64,000 nucleotides of DNA, from NCBI GenBank assembly GCA_037043015.1, contig CM073324.1, forward strand, positions 23,824,097-23,888,096, given 5' to 3'. The notes beneath the pieces were generated by a model. It searched no databases. It saw nothing but the letters and a program-made list of their open reading frames with translations, and was not told where the DNA came from. Below, piece after piece: positions 10,707 through 22,068 of this stretch. Origin of the DNA: Bryum argenteum (taxonomy: Eukaryota; Streptophyta; Bryopsida; Bryales; Bryaceae). Made by a program: the position numbers and the translations under genes. The first letter of the stretch is position 1, and each line of letters begins with the position of its first letter.

Positions 10707-12051
10707 TGTGAAAGTTTGAAATTCTTTATTGACAAACTCTCCACCTCCATCTGTCCTGAATTTTCTCATTTGGTTTCCTGTCTCTGTATGTATCAACTTC
10801 ACCGTCCTTCGAAAGAAATCAAATGCTTCGTTCTTTGTTTTGGCGCAATGAACGAACCTGTAGGAAGTCGTATCGTCCTTGAGTAACATGAAGTAGCGGG
10901 AGCCTCCGAAGGAATCGATTGGAATTCTCCCTGAAATATCGCCATGTAAGAAAGTTCCTTTGGGTAAGTTTCTCTCCTTCTCCAGATTGATTGGGTAACT
11001 TGCTTTCGTTTGTTTTCCTTTGAGGCAGCCTTCGCATAGAGATTCAGGAATCTCGATTCGTTTGATGTGAAGATCTTGTACTGATTTGTCGACAATCATT
11101 TTGCGAATGGTTTGGTAGTTGATGTGACCCATGCGATTGTGCCATAGATTCATTTCACCTATTGCGCTTGATGAAACCTGTAATGCTACCGATGTTGAAC
11201 TTGTACTTGATCCTCCAACTATTTTGAAGTTTAGTTTATACATCCTATTTATTCTCTGTCCTGTCAATACCGTAACACCGTCTTTGTTTCGAAATTCACA
11301 ACGGCCAGGTTGATCGCATGGCTCCGATAAGAATGACGTTCCATTTTCGGATGTTGCTCCTACTGAAAATAGGTTTCGAGCTAGCTCTGGTATGTATATC
11401 ACATTAGTGAGCATGCCTTTGTAGTTTCTTCCATCAATTTGTCTCAATATTGGTATCGAACCTTTTCCTCTCACCCAAATAGTCTTGTCATTTGCGACAA
11501 GGACAGGCCATTCTCCTTCTGAAATTGGAGTGAATTTCTGAAACCATTCCCTCCTATTCGTCATGTGCTCCGTCGCAGCCGAGTCGGCATACCACGAGTC
11601 TCGATCGCTTGATTCGGTCAAAAATACTTGCGAGCATGTCGATATCATGAATGCATAACTCTCGTTGTCGGATGTGTTCTCCTCCTCGGAGCTAGGAACG
11701 TAGGTATCAATGCTGTTAGCAATATTGGCCAGACTCATGCTCTTCTTCTCTTTTGTATTGCCACTGTGCTCAGATCCAGGTTGATGGGAGTTAGAGTTAG
11801 CTTTATCTTTTAGCTTACTCGGACAATCGCTCGACCAATGATCTCCTCTTTTACCGCAGTTGAAGCACTTAGTCCGCTTCTTAAGGTCTTTCAAGTACTG
11901 AATATCCTTGCGGTGTTGATCTCGCCGTGATAATCTCTCTTGATTATTTGATGACGAAGACACAGATCCTCCGGATCTGGTAAAAAATGCTCTGTCGAGC
12001 TGATCATCAGGGTTCCCTTGAAATTTGAGTATGATTTCGTGTTTGAGAAGT
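10701..12051 (-). pseudogene. Copia gag C-terminus, protease and integrase N-terminal block (inverted)
   Basis: Reading on the minus strand from about 12051: HEIILKFQ (gag), a CCHC zinc knuckle CFNCGKRGDHWSSDC, a protease-type WYADSAATEHMT (D-S-A variant of the D-S/T-G motif), an integrase HHCC-type region (LWHNRMGHINYQT ... CEGCLKGKQ), and the core start with the first catalytic Asp (HGDISGR) and the FRTDGGGEF motif. The block stops at a 13-base sequence, CAAACTTTCACAG, which also begins the next integrase block at 12772. No internal stop is seen within the block. Confidence 0.87.
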
Positions 12052-12786
12052 CGGCTTTCTCTTTGAATCAAGGTTGTCGTCAATGTCAGATGTCGATGCT
12101 CCCACTGATTCTTCGGGTGTAATCCTCCCACTGCTTTGAAGACTCAAAGTTTGATCATCTTTTAGGTCTAAAATAGCTGTTGAGGAATTTGTTCTCTTAT
12201 TTGAGATACTCGATTCATCCTGTGTAGACGAGACCGTTGTGCTTTCGCTCTCCGGTTGTTGGAGTCGAGGTTCTATATCAATCCTGCAAGATCGTGTAGG
12301 CGATGCAGATCTTGGGAATGATGTTATCTCAAACTTGCCAAAATTTTCATCAAAGCGTGCGTCTGAGCTCTCCATGATTTTGTTTGTTCTTGGACTCCAG
12401 AATCGGTAAGCTTTTGATCTACTACTATACCCTACAAATAATGTAGGTTCACTTTTGGCTTCGAGTTTTGTTCGTTTTTCCTTGTTGATGTGTACGTACG
12501 CCAGGGTGCCGAAGGTGCGGTAGTGAGAAACTGATGGTCGATTTCCAAACCACAGTTCGTATGGTGTGTGATCGCCAGCTTGTTTATTGATGGTCCGATT
12601 GAGGAGATATACCGCAGTGTGTATTGCTTCTGCCCAAAGCAATAGTGGAGTGCTAGTTGCATAAAGCATGCTCCGCGCACACTCCATCACCGTCCGGTTG
12701 TCTCTTTCGAGATATCCGTTTTGTTGTGGTGTATACGGCGTGGAGATCTCATGTCGTATTCCTAGATTCTCTGTGAAAGTTTGACT
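12052..12786 (-). pseudogene. Copia integrase C-terminal block (inverted)
   Basis: The minus-strand frame from about 12786 contains YTPQQNGYLERDNRTVME, with the catalytic Glu region of integrase. It continues with TPYELWFGNRPSVSHYRTFG and FVGYSSRSKAYRFW, the usual Copia integrase C-terminal landmarks, and then a Ser-rich linker (about 12060-12330). It joins the plus-strand reverse transcriptase at 12784-12790. Confidence 0.87.
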
Positions 12787-14131
12787 TGTGGCAAAGGGCT
12801 TCACACAGAAGGCTGGAGAAGACTACTTTGAGAATTTTAGCCCTGTAATTAAGCATCAGTCCATCCGGGTGATCTTGGCAATAGCTTCTGCAAAGAGAAT
12901 GATCTTACGGCAGTTTGATATTGGCACCGCTTACCTCAATGCAGATCTTAATGAGCAGATTTTCATGCATCAGCCAGAGGGATTTAAGGACAAGAAACTG
13001 ACGAATCACGTCTGTTTACTACTAAAGAGTTTATATGGGTTGAAGCAGTCGGCACGCGAGTGGAACAAAACATTCGACACATTTCTCAAGCACTTTGACT
13101 TGACGGCATGCCAATCCGATCCTTGCGTCTATCGAAACAAAGGTGAATTTCACACCATCATTGGCATATGGGTAGATGATGGTTTGATTTGCTCCTTGCA
13201 GCAGGACTATATTATGTTGATTATATCCTACCTAGAATCTCAATTTAAGGTAGTACATGGACCAGTCGACTACTTTGTTGGCTTTCACATCCAACAGGAC
13301 TTGCTCACCAAGGATATATTCATACACCAATCGAGATATATCAACGACATATTGACACGTTTCCAAATGGAAGCCTCTCATCCAGTCTCGACACCAGCAG
13401 AAGTATCGAAGATATTAGGGCAGATTAATGGAGCAACAGATGAACGAGTTCAAGAACCGTATTCACAAGCAATTGGATGCCTTATGTACCTCACGGTGTG
13501 TACAAGACCTGACATTGGATATGCGGTGAGCAAAGTTGCTCAGTATCAATCGGCTCCACGACAATCCCATTGGATAGCAGTCAAACGTATCTTACGATAC
13601 CTCAAAGGCACGGTCAACTTTGGACTACATTACGCAGGACCAACGCTCGACTTGAGTGGTTTTTCTGATGCTGACTATGGTGGTGATACCGATGACAGGA
13701 AATCGCGAAGTGGATACTCTTTTAAACTTGCAGGGGCAGCAATCTCTTGGGCCAGCAGGAAACAAGTAGCAACCTCGGATTCCACGACCGTATCAGAACT
13801 ATTTGCTATGGCAGAGGCCACTAAAGAAGCCATTTGGCTAACGAAGATTCTGACAGAGCTTCAAATCATAGTCAAGCAACCACTCCAGATTTTCTGCGAT
13901 AACCAGGGCGCTATTCAACTTGTCAAGAATCCGATCTTTCACAGGAGGACAAAGCACGTCGAAATGAAGTACTTCTTCACTCGGGAACATTGGGAGAAAG
14001 GCACTGTGGACTTCGTCTACATCAACACTCGAGATGAAATTGCAGACATCTTCACAAAGCCACTGCCTCGAGATCAATTTGAACGACTTCGAACCCTTCT
14101 GGGCATGACAGAGATGATCAACATTCAATGA
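12783..14131 (+). pseudogene. Copia reverse transcriptase and RNase H block
   Basis: The frame opens at VAKGFTQK, a mid-domain position, so the N-terminal reverse transcriptase part is missing. It has RQFDIGTAYLNADL (first catalytic Asp), WVDDGL (variant of the YVDD box), LYGLKQSAREW, and Copia RNase H motifs FSDADYGGD, SELFAMAEATKEAIWL, FCDNQGAIQL and RRTKHVEMKY, ending DIFTKPLPRDQF. The frame is open to its stop at 14129. Immediately after comes the purine-rich GAGTGGGAG and the right LTR, the expected order. Confidence 0.9.
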
Positions 14132-14138
14132 GTGGGAG
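14130..14138 (+). other. polypurine tract of the Copia element
   Basis: GAGTGGGAG directly precedes the TG of the right LTR, the position of the plus-strand primer in Copia elements. The same motif inside the LTR (CTAGTGGGAG) could mislead boundary calls. Confidence 0.7.
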
Positions 14139-14495
14139 TGTAAATTGTACATTCAAAGTTGATAGCTTGAGCTAGTGGGAGTGTTGGATGAATCTCATCC
14201 TATCAACTTGATATCATCGAGCCAACTGGATATTCGTCCATTAAGCAGTTCAAATAATGGCGCGCGCGGCAGAGGAGACGTCATTGTCAGTAGAACGTTC
14301 TCTCGTATCGTAGCATGTCTCTGAGTGCTCCAAGTGCTCTGAGTATGAGTAGATAGAATGATTTTGATGTGATTGCAAAATGACCAAGTACTGTGCGTAT
14401 GCACAACGTAACTCTAATAAAGAGATTCTCTCAAGCCTTTTAGTTGAGTGATTATTTGTATGTCTTTGTGTAGTTGAATAGTCTAAAATTTCACA
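14139..14495 (+). repeat. right LTR of Copia element (complete)
   Basis: 357 bp beginning TGTAAATT and ending AATTTCACA, so the ends are imperfect inverted repeats of the TG...CA type. It is followed by AGATT, the target duplication. Confidence 0.85.
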
Positions 14496-14599
14496 AGATT
14501 CACATATCGGCCAATGTTGAAACTCTGGGAATCAGGAGTGCTGTTTAGAAGATGTGAGGTGTTGGTTGGTGGCTGAAACCGCTAGAGTTTGTTGTGCAG

Positions 14600-15396
14600 G
14601 TGCTAGATCTGCAGATTGGTCCTCTGCTGGACACTCAGCTGCACGAGGCACAGTTGACGCTGCCCCAGCAGATTCTGGCGCAGCGGATCGGAGAGGCAGT
14701 AGCGATGAGCATGATAGCGAAGCGGGGAACCACGACGTCAGAGTTCACGCTGGGAGCCGTGAAGCGCGCTCTCAAAGCGGCCACCCGCCCGGCGCCCCCG
14801 GGCCTGTTCCGATTCTTCGATGACTCCCCAGAGGGCCAGGACGCGGCCATGTTCTCCTTTCACGTCATGACTGTGTGGAGACCGTTCGTTATCCCGACCC
14901 AATTGAGTTTGTGAAAACGTACCTCGCGAATATAAGACCACCAAAGATCCATTCCAAGGAATGGAACGACAACTGGGAGAGTCTGGAGAATATCGGCCGC
15001 CTCGACTGGCCGCGACGCACCGCGGAGATGAACCTCACGGCGAACCTGCACGGGTGTGCGAGGGTGAACAACAACAAATGTTGGTTCGAGCAGAAAGCGA
15101 CTGCCGCGGTGCAGTCGGCGCTTCCTAACGGGACTTCACTTTACGATTTTGTGCTGCTGCTGGCCAAGGTCAGCGGGACGCAGTACGACGCCGATCATCC
15201 AAGCCATTCTGAAATTTGGATTATGGTTATGGCGCCCGTCACAGGCGTACCAGGCGGGCGACTCCAAGCACGCGCCAATCCCCAATTGGACCCCGTTTTT
15301 GCCCACGCCGCCGGAACCCGAGTGGCCTTCTGGCACCGTCTCCCTCGTTTCGCTGGAGCGCGTCCCTTGCAGACCTTCATTGGCAGCGGCAAGAAG
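14600..15396 (+). pseudogene. vanadium-haloperoxidase-like gene, middle part, three frame changes
   Basis: A splice-acceptor-like TTGTTGTGCAG precedes VLDLQIGPLLDTQLH at 14600. The following motifs fit the family: QRIGEAVAMSMIAKRG, then PAPPGLFRFFD, WRPFVIP (near 14878), a frame change near 14895, PDPIEFVKTYLANIRPP, a second frame change near 15190, FGLWLWRPSQAYQAGD, NWTPFLPTPPEPEWPSGT, and a third change near 15340 to LQTFIGSGKK, ending at a donor-like AAG|GTAATA (15396/15397). The family's usual S-G-H near this point is S-G-T here. Three frame changes plus the Copia insertion argue for a decayed gene, unless the assembly is poor here. Confidence 0.6.
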
Positions 15397-15519
15397 GTAA
15401 TAACACAATGAACCCGTCATATAACTAACATTGTCAAACCCGTATGCTTTCCTCGATCGCACCAGCTAAGTCATGGCACACGACTGCTTGAAAGGATGAA
15501 AATGGCGATGGTTTGGCAG

Positions 15520-15819
15520 GTATCATTCACCATCGAGGGTGGAGGGACGTTCAATTGCGAGGGGTTCGTGGGTGATCCCGTTCCGACACGGAGCTACCCG
15601 TCCTTGGAGGCGTTTGTGAAGGAGACGCAGCTGTCTCGGAAGTACGCGGGTGCACATTTCCAGGACGCCGTGGGCTACATAGTGGCGGATTACGTGGAGT
15701 CGCAATGGGGCCAAGTGACGCCGTCCGGGATGTTGTCAGACCTCGCGTTTCTCAACATCATGTTCACGGTGCCCAACAAGTCCGGCGATTTCACTCCCAT
15801 CAGCCTGGATGTTAAATAG
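15520..15819 (+). pseudogene. vanadium-haloperoxidase-like gene, 3' part
   Basis: After an acceptor-like GGTTTGGCAG the frame reads VSFTIEGGGTFNCEG, then RSYPSLEAFVKETQLSRKY and AGAHFQDAVGYIVADYV. This corresponds to the conserved C-terminal segment of PAP2/haloperoxidases in which a G-x-H-F histidine lies beside the vanadate or phosphate site. It continues to a stop at 15817-15819. This exon itself is open and well conserved. Confidence 0.6.
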
Positions 15820-16545
15820 TTTCCTGCTCCTTCACAGGGGCCTGTGGGTGCTCGCCGTGAGTTAGATATCCAGCTTTTAGCATTCGCTTGCAATGACCGA
15901 GCATCACAAGCTCACTGCAATTTTTCAATCATATCAATAATGTATTCGTGGGACTCCTAGACCGACAAGCTTTCGATCTTGTTTGATAATGACCATCCGA
16001 CCATAAGATCATAATGTCACTAGCAAAACAAAACTACTTGCCCTAAATGATAGATTTCACATCCTCCAGTACAAATATATCCTCAAGTTGTATATTGTCG
16101 ATGCCTATCATAGTAGTGACTACTTTTCCGATGACCTCACTATTTCTCTATATATATGAGATACTCAGTTGTGAATAGAAGGAAAACTGTTGATTTGGAA
16201 GTAGAGTGATAGACTGAAGATGATATATTGGAAATCTGGCATCAATAAACTTTAGCTTTGGCAAAGCTTTAGCCTACAAACAATCTACCATACTTATTTC
16301 ACGTCACTACGTGCTAAAATGGTACATGAGATGGATTTGAGATTCTACTTCATAATTTTATAATGATGATATGAAATACTATCAATTTTTGTCAACTTTC
16401 GAGTTGATAGTTTTTTCATTGCGACTGGTTTGTTGGTAGAATTTCCACTCTAAAGTGAACTCATGAAAGGTGGCAATTGTTTTTGATACTAGTACGTTAT
16501 GATCTTGCAATCTATGAGGCTTCATGACTCAAATTTTGGTACACA
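15820..16545. other. AT-rich relic repeat, no gene
   Basis: From about 16400 the sequence resembles the 607-bp TTAA-type family (phrases such as CTATGAGGCTTCATGACTCAAA), but it is degraded. Nothing coding is seen. Confidence 0.45.
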
Positions 16546-17432
16546 TGATTAACATTCATTTTCAACTATCTCTCAAAATGTTATTAAGACCCCTCCATTG
16601 CGGGCCGCAAAGCACGCCGCAATGCACGGATATGCTGGGTCTGACGAGGCTCCTGTTTTTAATGCATAAGTTAATTAAGGCCCATAGAGGTGTTGGGTGG
16701 TGGGAGGCCGGGGATCTTCTGATATTAGGGAGGGGCCAAGTGATATTAGGGGAAATGATGATATATACCATATGGTTTGAAGATTCAGACTCAGTGATTT
16801 TAGAGATGGGCCTTGGTGATATTAGGGAAAATTTGATATAACCCATACGGTTTGAACATGGGAGGAGGTGAGAGGGAAGTACATAATCTGGGAGTTGCTG
16901 GAGTGTTTATACAAAATAAAATTCCAATTAACATGCGCCACGGGGTACTGTTCTGATATGGGTACCCCTTCAAAATAGTGTGATTTTTTTAAAACTACTT
17001 TTTTGATAAAAAAACTTTATCGAAAAATTATTCTTACCATATGGTATTATAGGTGATATGGCTATAGTTGTAGACATGTAGTTTAAATATGGAATTTCTG
17101 GCACATATATTATGAATTACACATAGGTCACACATAATGAGACGCGTCTTAGTGGTACCCATATCAGAACCGTACCCCACGGGGTAAAGGGTGAGATCAA
17201 ACCGTTTTAATTTGTGAATGCCACATGGCACCCCAAAAGACTTTAATTAGTAATGAGGGGTCCATGTGGCAAGAAAGGCCCTAGATAAATCAATTAATGT
17301 AAAACTCAATTAATGTAAAACTGGCCTAAATTAATTAATTAATGTGTTGCTGCATAGTGAAGGTCAGTATGCAGCAACATCTCACTATCTTTACACATGA
17401 TTAACATTCATTTTCAACTATGACATTTTGTT
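16546..17432. repeat. ~860-bp insertion bounded by a ~27-bp direct duplication
   Basis: ACATGATTAACATTCATTTT plus CAACTAT occurs at about 16544-16571 and again at about 17395-17422, and the older relic repeat is continuous across the two. The DNA between looks inserted. It contains a foldback at 16937-17190 and no credible gene. The duplication is too long for a normal target-site duplication. Confidence 0.5.
16937..17190. mobile_element. foldback/MITE with ~25-bp inverted ends
   Basis: GGGGTACTGTTCTGATATGG near 16942 is matched in inverted orientation by CCATATCAGAACCGTACCCC near 17157-17177, with one mismatch. The ~170-bp centre is AT-rich and non-coding. The target duplication is not clear. 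Confidence 0.6.
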
Positions 17433-19513
17433 TTGAAATGTGATTTTTGGCTAAAGATAAGTTGGGAGCATTAGGGGTGATATGTGTTTTCTGGCTAAAG
17501 ATAAGTTGGGACCTTTAGGGGTTAAAATTTGTCCTAAAAAGTCTTGAACTTTGTATATCTTACGATATAAAAATTCAATATCTTGCATTTCTTTCAAACA
17601 TGATGTATTCCAACATTTGAGTATGCATGAGTATGCTCTACGCTAAGTATATACGCTAATTGACAATTTGGAGATCAAATTCTTCAGAACATATACCATT
17701 ATCATTTATTCACACAACACACGTTTTTTATGATGTTGACAATATTCAGCACATGCAATAAGTATCACATATTAAATACTTACATACTAGAGCTACCTCC
17801 AACAAACGTTTAGCTCCTATAACTTAAGCCTTTTTAGATTTTTGAAAACTAAAAATTGTGATTTTCTACCACCTTGTTAAAATTGAGGTATAATCAAATA
17901 TTCTATTGTTCCTCTGTAGTTTCAACCATGGGATCTCAAAAGCAAACCTATTATCAAATACTACCATGTAAAATGTCAACCGTTGGATGTGCACCATTTG
18001 TGAGATTATAATATTCAAAGTTGGTGCAAAAGTTTTTTGGGTTTTGCTTGTGAGACATTGTCTCCATGGTGCAAAGGAAAACTTGAGATTGTTACCCCGC
18101 ATATTTTAGTCATATTCTTTTGTAGGTAATCAAGCTAAATACGCTCATGCAAAATTTTAAAGACTCTTCTTTGAACTTCATGCAAATTATTTTTTAGAAA
18201 AAGGGCCAAAAACAACGATACAATAAAACATGCATCACGTTTGCTTTATTTGGTTGAAGAAGAAATTGAACAATGAGTAGGTGCCTTATGAGTTCATGAA
18301 TTTCGCGAAAATGAATTTCTGAAAAATTCTAAAATCTTGAATTTTGAATTTTTTTGAAAGAAATAAATCGGAAATTAGCATAAACTTTTAAAATTGTCCT
18401 TCAAAATTTGGAGGCTGCCCTGGTAAAATTGTTAAACTTTTAAACTTAAGTCACTTTGGAACTTCGGTAACATTTCAACATGAACATATCTCAAAAAAAA
18501 AACCCCTAGAAATTCAATGGAGTCAATTGAGGTTATGCTAGCGCATTGTAACAATCGGTTTAAATGCAGTTCACAAACCTTTAAGTAGAGTGGGTTGTAA
18601 AAGCGCTCTAAAACAATTAGTTTTGAAGCTATTTCTTAACCATATGAGGGCTAATTATTTTTGAAACTCTCTTGAATGTCATAGGCAAAATGAGGTGTAT
18701 TAACCTCTTACTTTTGTTTTTAGTTACCTCTCCAAACGTAATAAAACATATGGAAAGGGAGTAATTTACTCTTACCTACTATTCTCTTTACCAGAGCTTA
18801 TTTAGGAATTCTCTAACCTTTTCCTCTTTTCAACAGTGGCCTCAAATCCTCAAAACTCATTTATGTCCAAAAATAACCGTAAACTTTGTTTTCTTATATT
18901 CTTTTTCAAAAACACAATCTAGATATAGTAATTAGTGCTTAGCGATCATTTTTATATAAAAACTAAGCTTTAAAACTTCAATTTTGGACTAACCTCCATT
19001 ACAAATACCCTTTAAGTTCAAACGTCCAACTTCTCAAACCCTACTTTAACCCCTTTTCTACCTTGCTCTATACCAACAAACCTAACTTGCATAGGAAACC
19101 AAGCCTCACTATGAAGGAGGAAGTTGTAATACCTCTAGTTTGTACCCGCACCCCCGATTTAAAGAGTATCTCAAACCCTTGTGAAAAATCTCCATGTTGA
19201 AATGCATATTAAAACAAATGATTCTATAATTTTAGATACTGACGCCCTAACTATTATTTGGGAGCTTAAAACCTCAAAACTACCTTTCTGCACTTTGAGG
19301 GGTGTGAGCTAAATTTTGTTCTTTTACTAAAACTTCCAATCGTAAGACCTTGTATTAAAGACAATTTTTGATGACTATTTCAAAAATTGACTGATGGATG
19401 TTTACCATTTGAAAAACTATAACATCTAAAGTTTGTTTCGCAAGTTTTTTGGGGGCATTTTGAAGTTTCTCGATTTTTAGGGGTGAAGCATTAATGTTTT
19501 TTATGGCATAATA
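17433..19513. other. AT-rich intergenic DNA with relic repeats
   Basis: A TTTAGGGGTTAA end at 17513-17524 marks the edge of a decayed TTAA-type element. The stretch 17870-18085 is similar in inverted orientation to part of the 927-bp element (59030-59220). The rest shows no coding region or clear element ends. Confidence 0.45.
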
Positions 19514-19744
19514 TACAGTGTGTGGCAAAACCGAGTCAAACTCTTGAAATTCGTAATTTGATTAGCAATGTAGAAAACTTGGCAATAGATTTTTAGAATG
19601 TGTAAATTGTGCAATATAGCAATTTGAATGGGCTACAATTTGATGGAGAAGAAGTTCCTTCTTACATTGAAATGTACAAGAAAATTACATTTAAAGGAAA
19701 CTATGTTCCTTGACTCACTTTTGCATCCACTATCAAAAAGCAAC

Positions 19745-19973
19745 TCAATATTTTGTCCACTTGCCTTTAGCGGCTAAAACTGCTTGGATCCGCCTTGGCA
19801 TGCTTTCATACAACCTCCTACACTCCTCTATTGCTAAAGAAGCCCAACACTCCTCAATACGCTCCCACAATTCTAAAGTTCCTGTTGGAGCCCTTTCATA
19901 CTGGTTAAGACGACGTTTCAATCCAGCCCAAAGATGCTCAATTGGATTCAAGTCAGGAGATTGTGCAGGCCAC
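19745..19973 (-). pseudogene. Tc1-type transposase, C-terminal part
   Basis: The minus-strand frame begins within KWPAQSPDLNPIEHLWAGLK, which contains the catalytic Glu, and ends ...AKGKWTKY at a stop at 19745. It continues directly from the N-terminal part at 23742 once the nested insertion is disregarded. Counting across the join, 34 residues separate the second Asp (HDND) from this Glu, giving the DD34E spacing of the animal and fungal Tc1 group rather than the DD39D usual in plant mariner elements. Confidence 0.85.
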
Positions 19974-19977
19974 TTAA
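19974..19977. repeat. TTAA target duplication, left, of nested element
   Basis: TTAA here and at 23738-23741. Only one TTAA is needed to restore the conserved Leu-Lys-Trp-Pro reading of the transposase, so the other is a duplication. Confidence 0.8.
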
Positions 19978-21329
19978 AACACACAATTAAGCATTTATGC
20001 ACTTGGCCATTTAAAAGTGCACTTGAGGTACTACGACGGTCATTGTGTGCAAAAATGATTTTTATTATTTTTCAACTTAATATTTTTTATAAAAAAGTTG
20101 TTATGTAAGAATATTGCGTATTGTCAAAAGTGGTAATATAAGAAGTCTTTTAATGGCATTGCCAACCTATTTTTGGTATAAGTTCCTAAAAATAATATAA
20201 TTATCTTTGTCCTAGGATATTTGAAATGTATATTATATGCTGCAAAAGTTTTCTGTAGATTGTAGTTAGTATATTTCTGGTGAGCAGAATGACGTAAGCA
20301 CCAAATTGTTTACAAAACTAGGCATCAACGGACATTTGATAAAAATATATTCCATATCGTAAAATCTGATCATACAATGAAATTCAATCCATATGTCCAT
20401 CGCAACAACTTATCTACAAATCATCTTTGCGATCTTGTACTATCTAGTACATATATACACCTAAAAACACCTAGCATACACTAAACACTCGGATTACATA
20501 CTAGTATTTATTGCTGCTTACAACCGGTCATCGTCGATAGCTTTGATTTGCATTATATTCTAATATGTGAGCCTTCGCAGATTGGATAATGCAAATGTTG
20601 CTTGGAACCTGTATTCCTAATACAAAGTGATTTCTCCTCCGACTAGGGCCTGTCATGACTCTTTCTGATTCACAACATACAACAAAAAGTCAAGAATTAG
20701 TGAAACAGTTACCCCTAGATTAAAAAGTCTTCTATTAAAATCATTAAAATTTTTTCATATTAGAAATTTTCAAAAAAAAACTTAAGATACAACAAAATTG
20801 TTTTCGTGCAACAATACAAACACCTTTGATTAGACATTCCTCAACTAACAACTTTATTTTGAATTCATTTTTTTATTACATTTGGAGGATTCCTTGGAGG
20901 TAGCAAAAAAAATAAAAAATAAAATAAATAAAATAAATATATATATATATATATATATTAATATATATATATATATTAAAAATATTTTAAAGTTTAAAAA
21001 CAAGGTTGGTTGATTTCCCTCAAGGGGTGCGCATATGTACACCCCTGGAATATTCCTGGGAGGCAGAAAGAAAGAAAAAAAAAAAGGAAAAAAAAAACAA
21101 AACGGATGGCTGATTTCCTCCAAGGGGTGTGCATACACACAAGCATTCCCTGGAGGCGCAAGAAAGAAAAGGAAAAACAAAATTTAAGAAAAAAATAAAA
21201 AAAATAAAAGAAAGAATAAAAATGGCTGATTTCCTCCAAGGGGGGTGCGTACGCACACCCCTAGAGCATTCCCTGGAGGCCGTACAGAAAAAAACGGCAC
21301 GAAGCAATCCTCTGTTCTCGATTCGCGAC

Positions 21330-21890
21330 TCGGGGAAAGCGGTGGTTGGGAATGGAGGTGGTGATGTTGATCACCCGTTGTTGCCTATGATTGAGGATCC
21401 TCGGTCAATACATCATACGTAGAGTGCGGATTGGGAGGCGCACTCATTCGCCAACCTCTACAGTGCAAGCCAAGGACATCATCGTCGCACCGTACCAACA
21501 GGATCAAGCGAGGTGGTCAGCTGTAGGGCCTTGAAGGCAAACGGGAACAGCGTGAAAAGAGCTATGCGAAATGGCTCCGCGAACGGAAAGGGCTTCAAGA
21601 GTTCACCGACGTTGAATGGATCCACCAACGGTACCATCGCGAACGGTGCTTCGATCTATGCTGGGCAGGAAAAATCAGTCAACTCTGTGAATGGAATTTA
21701 TCAGAACGGACGTCCTCACAACGCTGTTGCTGTCAACGGAGCTGTCAACGGATATTCCAAGGCTCCAATTGCGGACGGCGCTACCTCTGTAGTACCAGAA
21801 CTGGAGTGGCTAGTTCAGGCGCCCTTAAGTGTTCCTACGAAACAGACCGATATTGAAGCCTTGATGGAGTTGCTCCATCAACTTGTTGAT
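21330..21890 (+). pseudogene. captured coding fragment of unknown origin, Asn/Gly-rich
   Basis: An open frame (about 21513-21890) encodes a segment rich in N-G pairs (ANGNSVKRAMRNGSANGKG, then VNGAVNGYSKAP) and ends with LEWLVQAPLSVPTKQTD, a more globular stretch. Composition is far GC-richer than the flanking arms. I do not recognise the protein. No start or splice site can be fixed. Its position within the foldback implies capture from a host gene. Confidence 0.4.
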
Positions 21891-21912
21891 CCCCGGGCTC
21901 GATATGAAGTTG

Positions 21913-22068
21913 TACCCGCTCGGTATGAAGTTGTCGCGGCAGGAGATTGAAGTGCTGGTGTTGAAGTCCGTGAATTCCATCCCTGCAAACTCGAAAGCGA
22001 TCTATCTTGTGTTGACATCCGAGGATGTTCTTGTTGACGGGTTCTGCATGAGCACCTGTGCATCGCAC
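21913..22068 (+). pseudogene. EXORDIUM / phosphate-induced (PHI-1) gene fragment
   Basis: The frame reads YPLGMKLSRQEIEVLVLKSV, then AIYLVLTSEDVLVDGFCMST and CASH. EXORDIUM/PHI-1 proteins (cell-wall, brassinosteroid-responsive) have a segment of this form: Y-LG-L, then YLVLTS-DV-V--FC---CG-H. About 50 residues are present; the catalytic or structural remainder is absent, so it cannot encode the protein. A short duplicate of the CATGAGCACCTGTGCATCGC segment follows at 22116-22137. It is captured DNA within the foldback. Confidence 0.65.

Larger units (their letters stand above)
9708..14495. mobile_element. Copia-type LTR retrotransposon with three in-place inverted segments
   Basis: LTRs at both ends are in the same orientation and lie between AGATT duplications. 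From left to right the internal parts are gag N-terminus, then gag C-terminus/protease/integrase N-terminus, then integrase C-terminus, then reverse transcriptase/RNase H. That is the normal Copia order for a plus-strand element, yet the first three blocks read on the minus strand and only the last on the plus strand. Switch points are near 10054, 10701, 12052 and 12784, with 2-8 bp shared between the joined sequences. Part of the linker and the N-terminal reverse transcriptase region is missing. The element cannot encode a continuous polyprotein as it stands. Confidence 0.85.
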
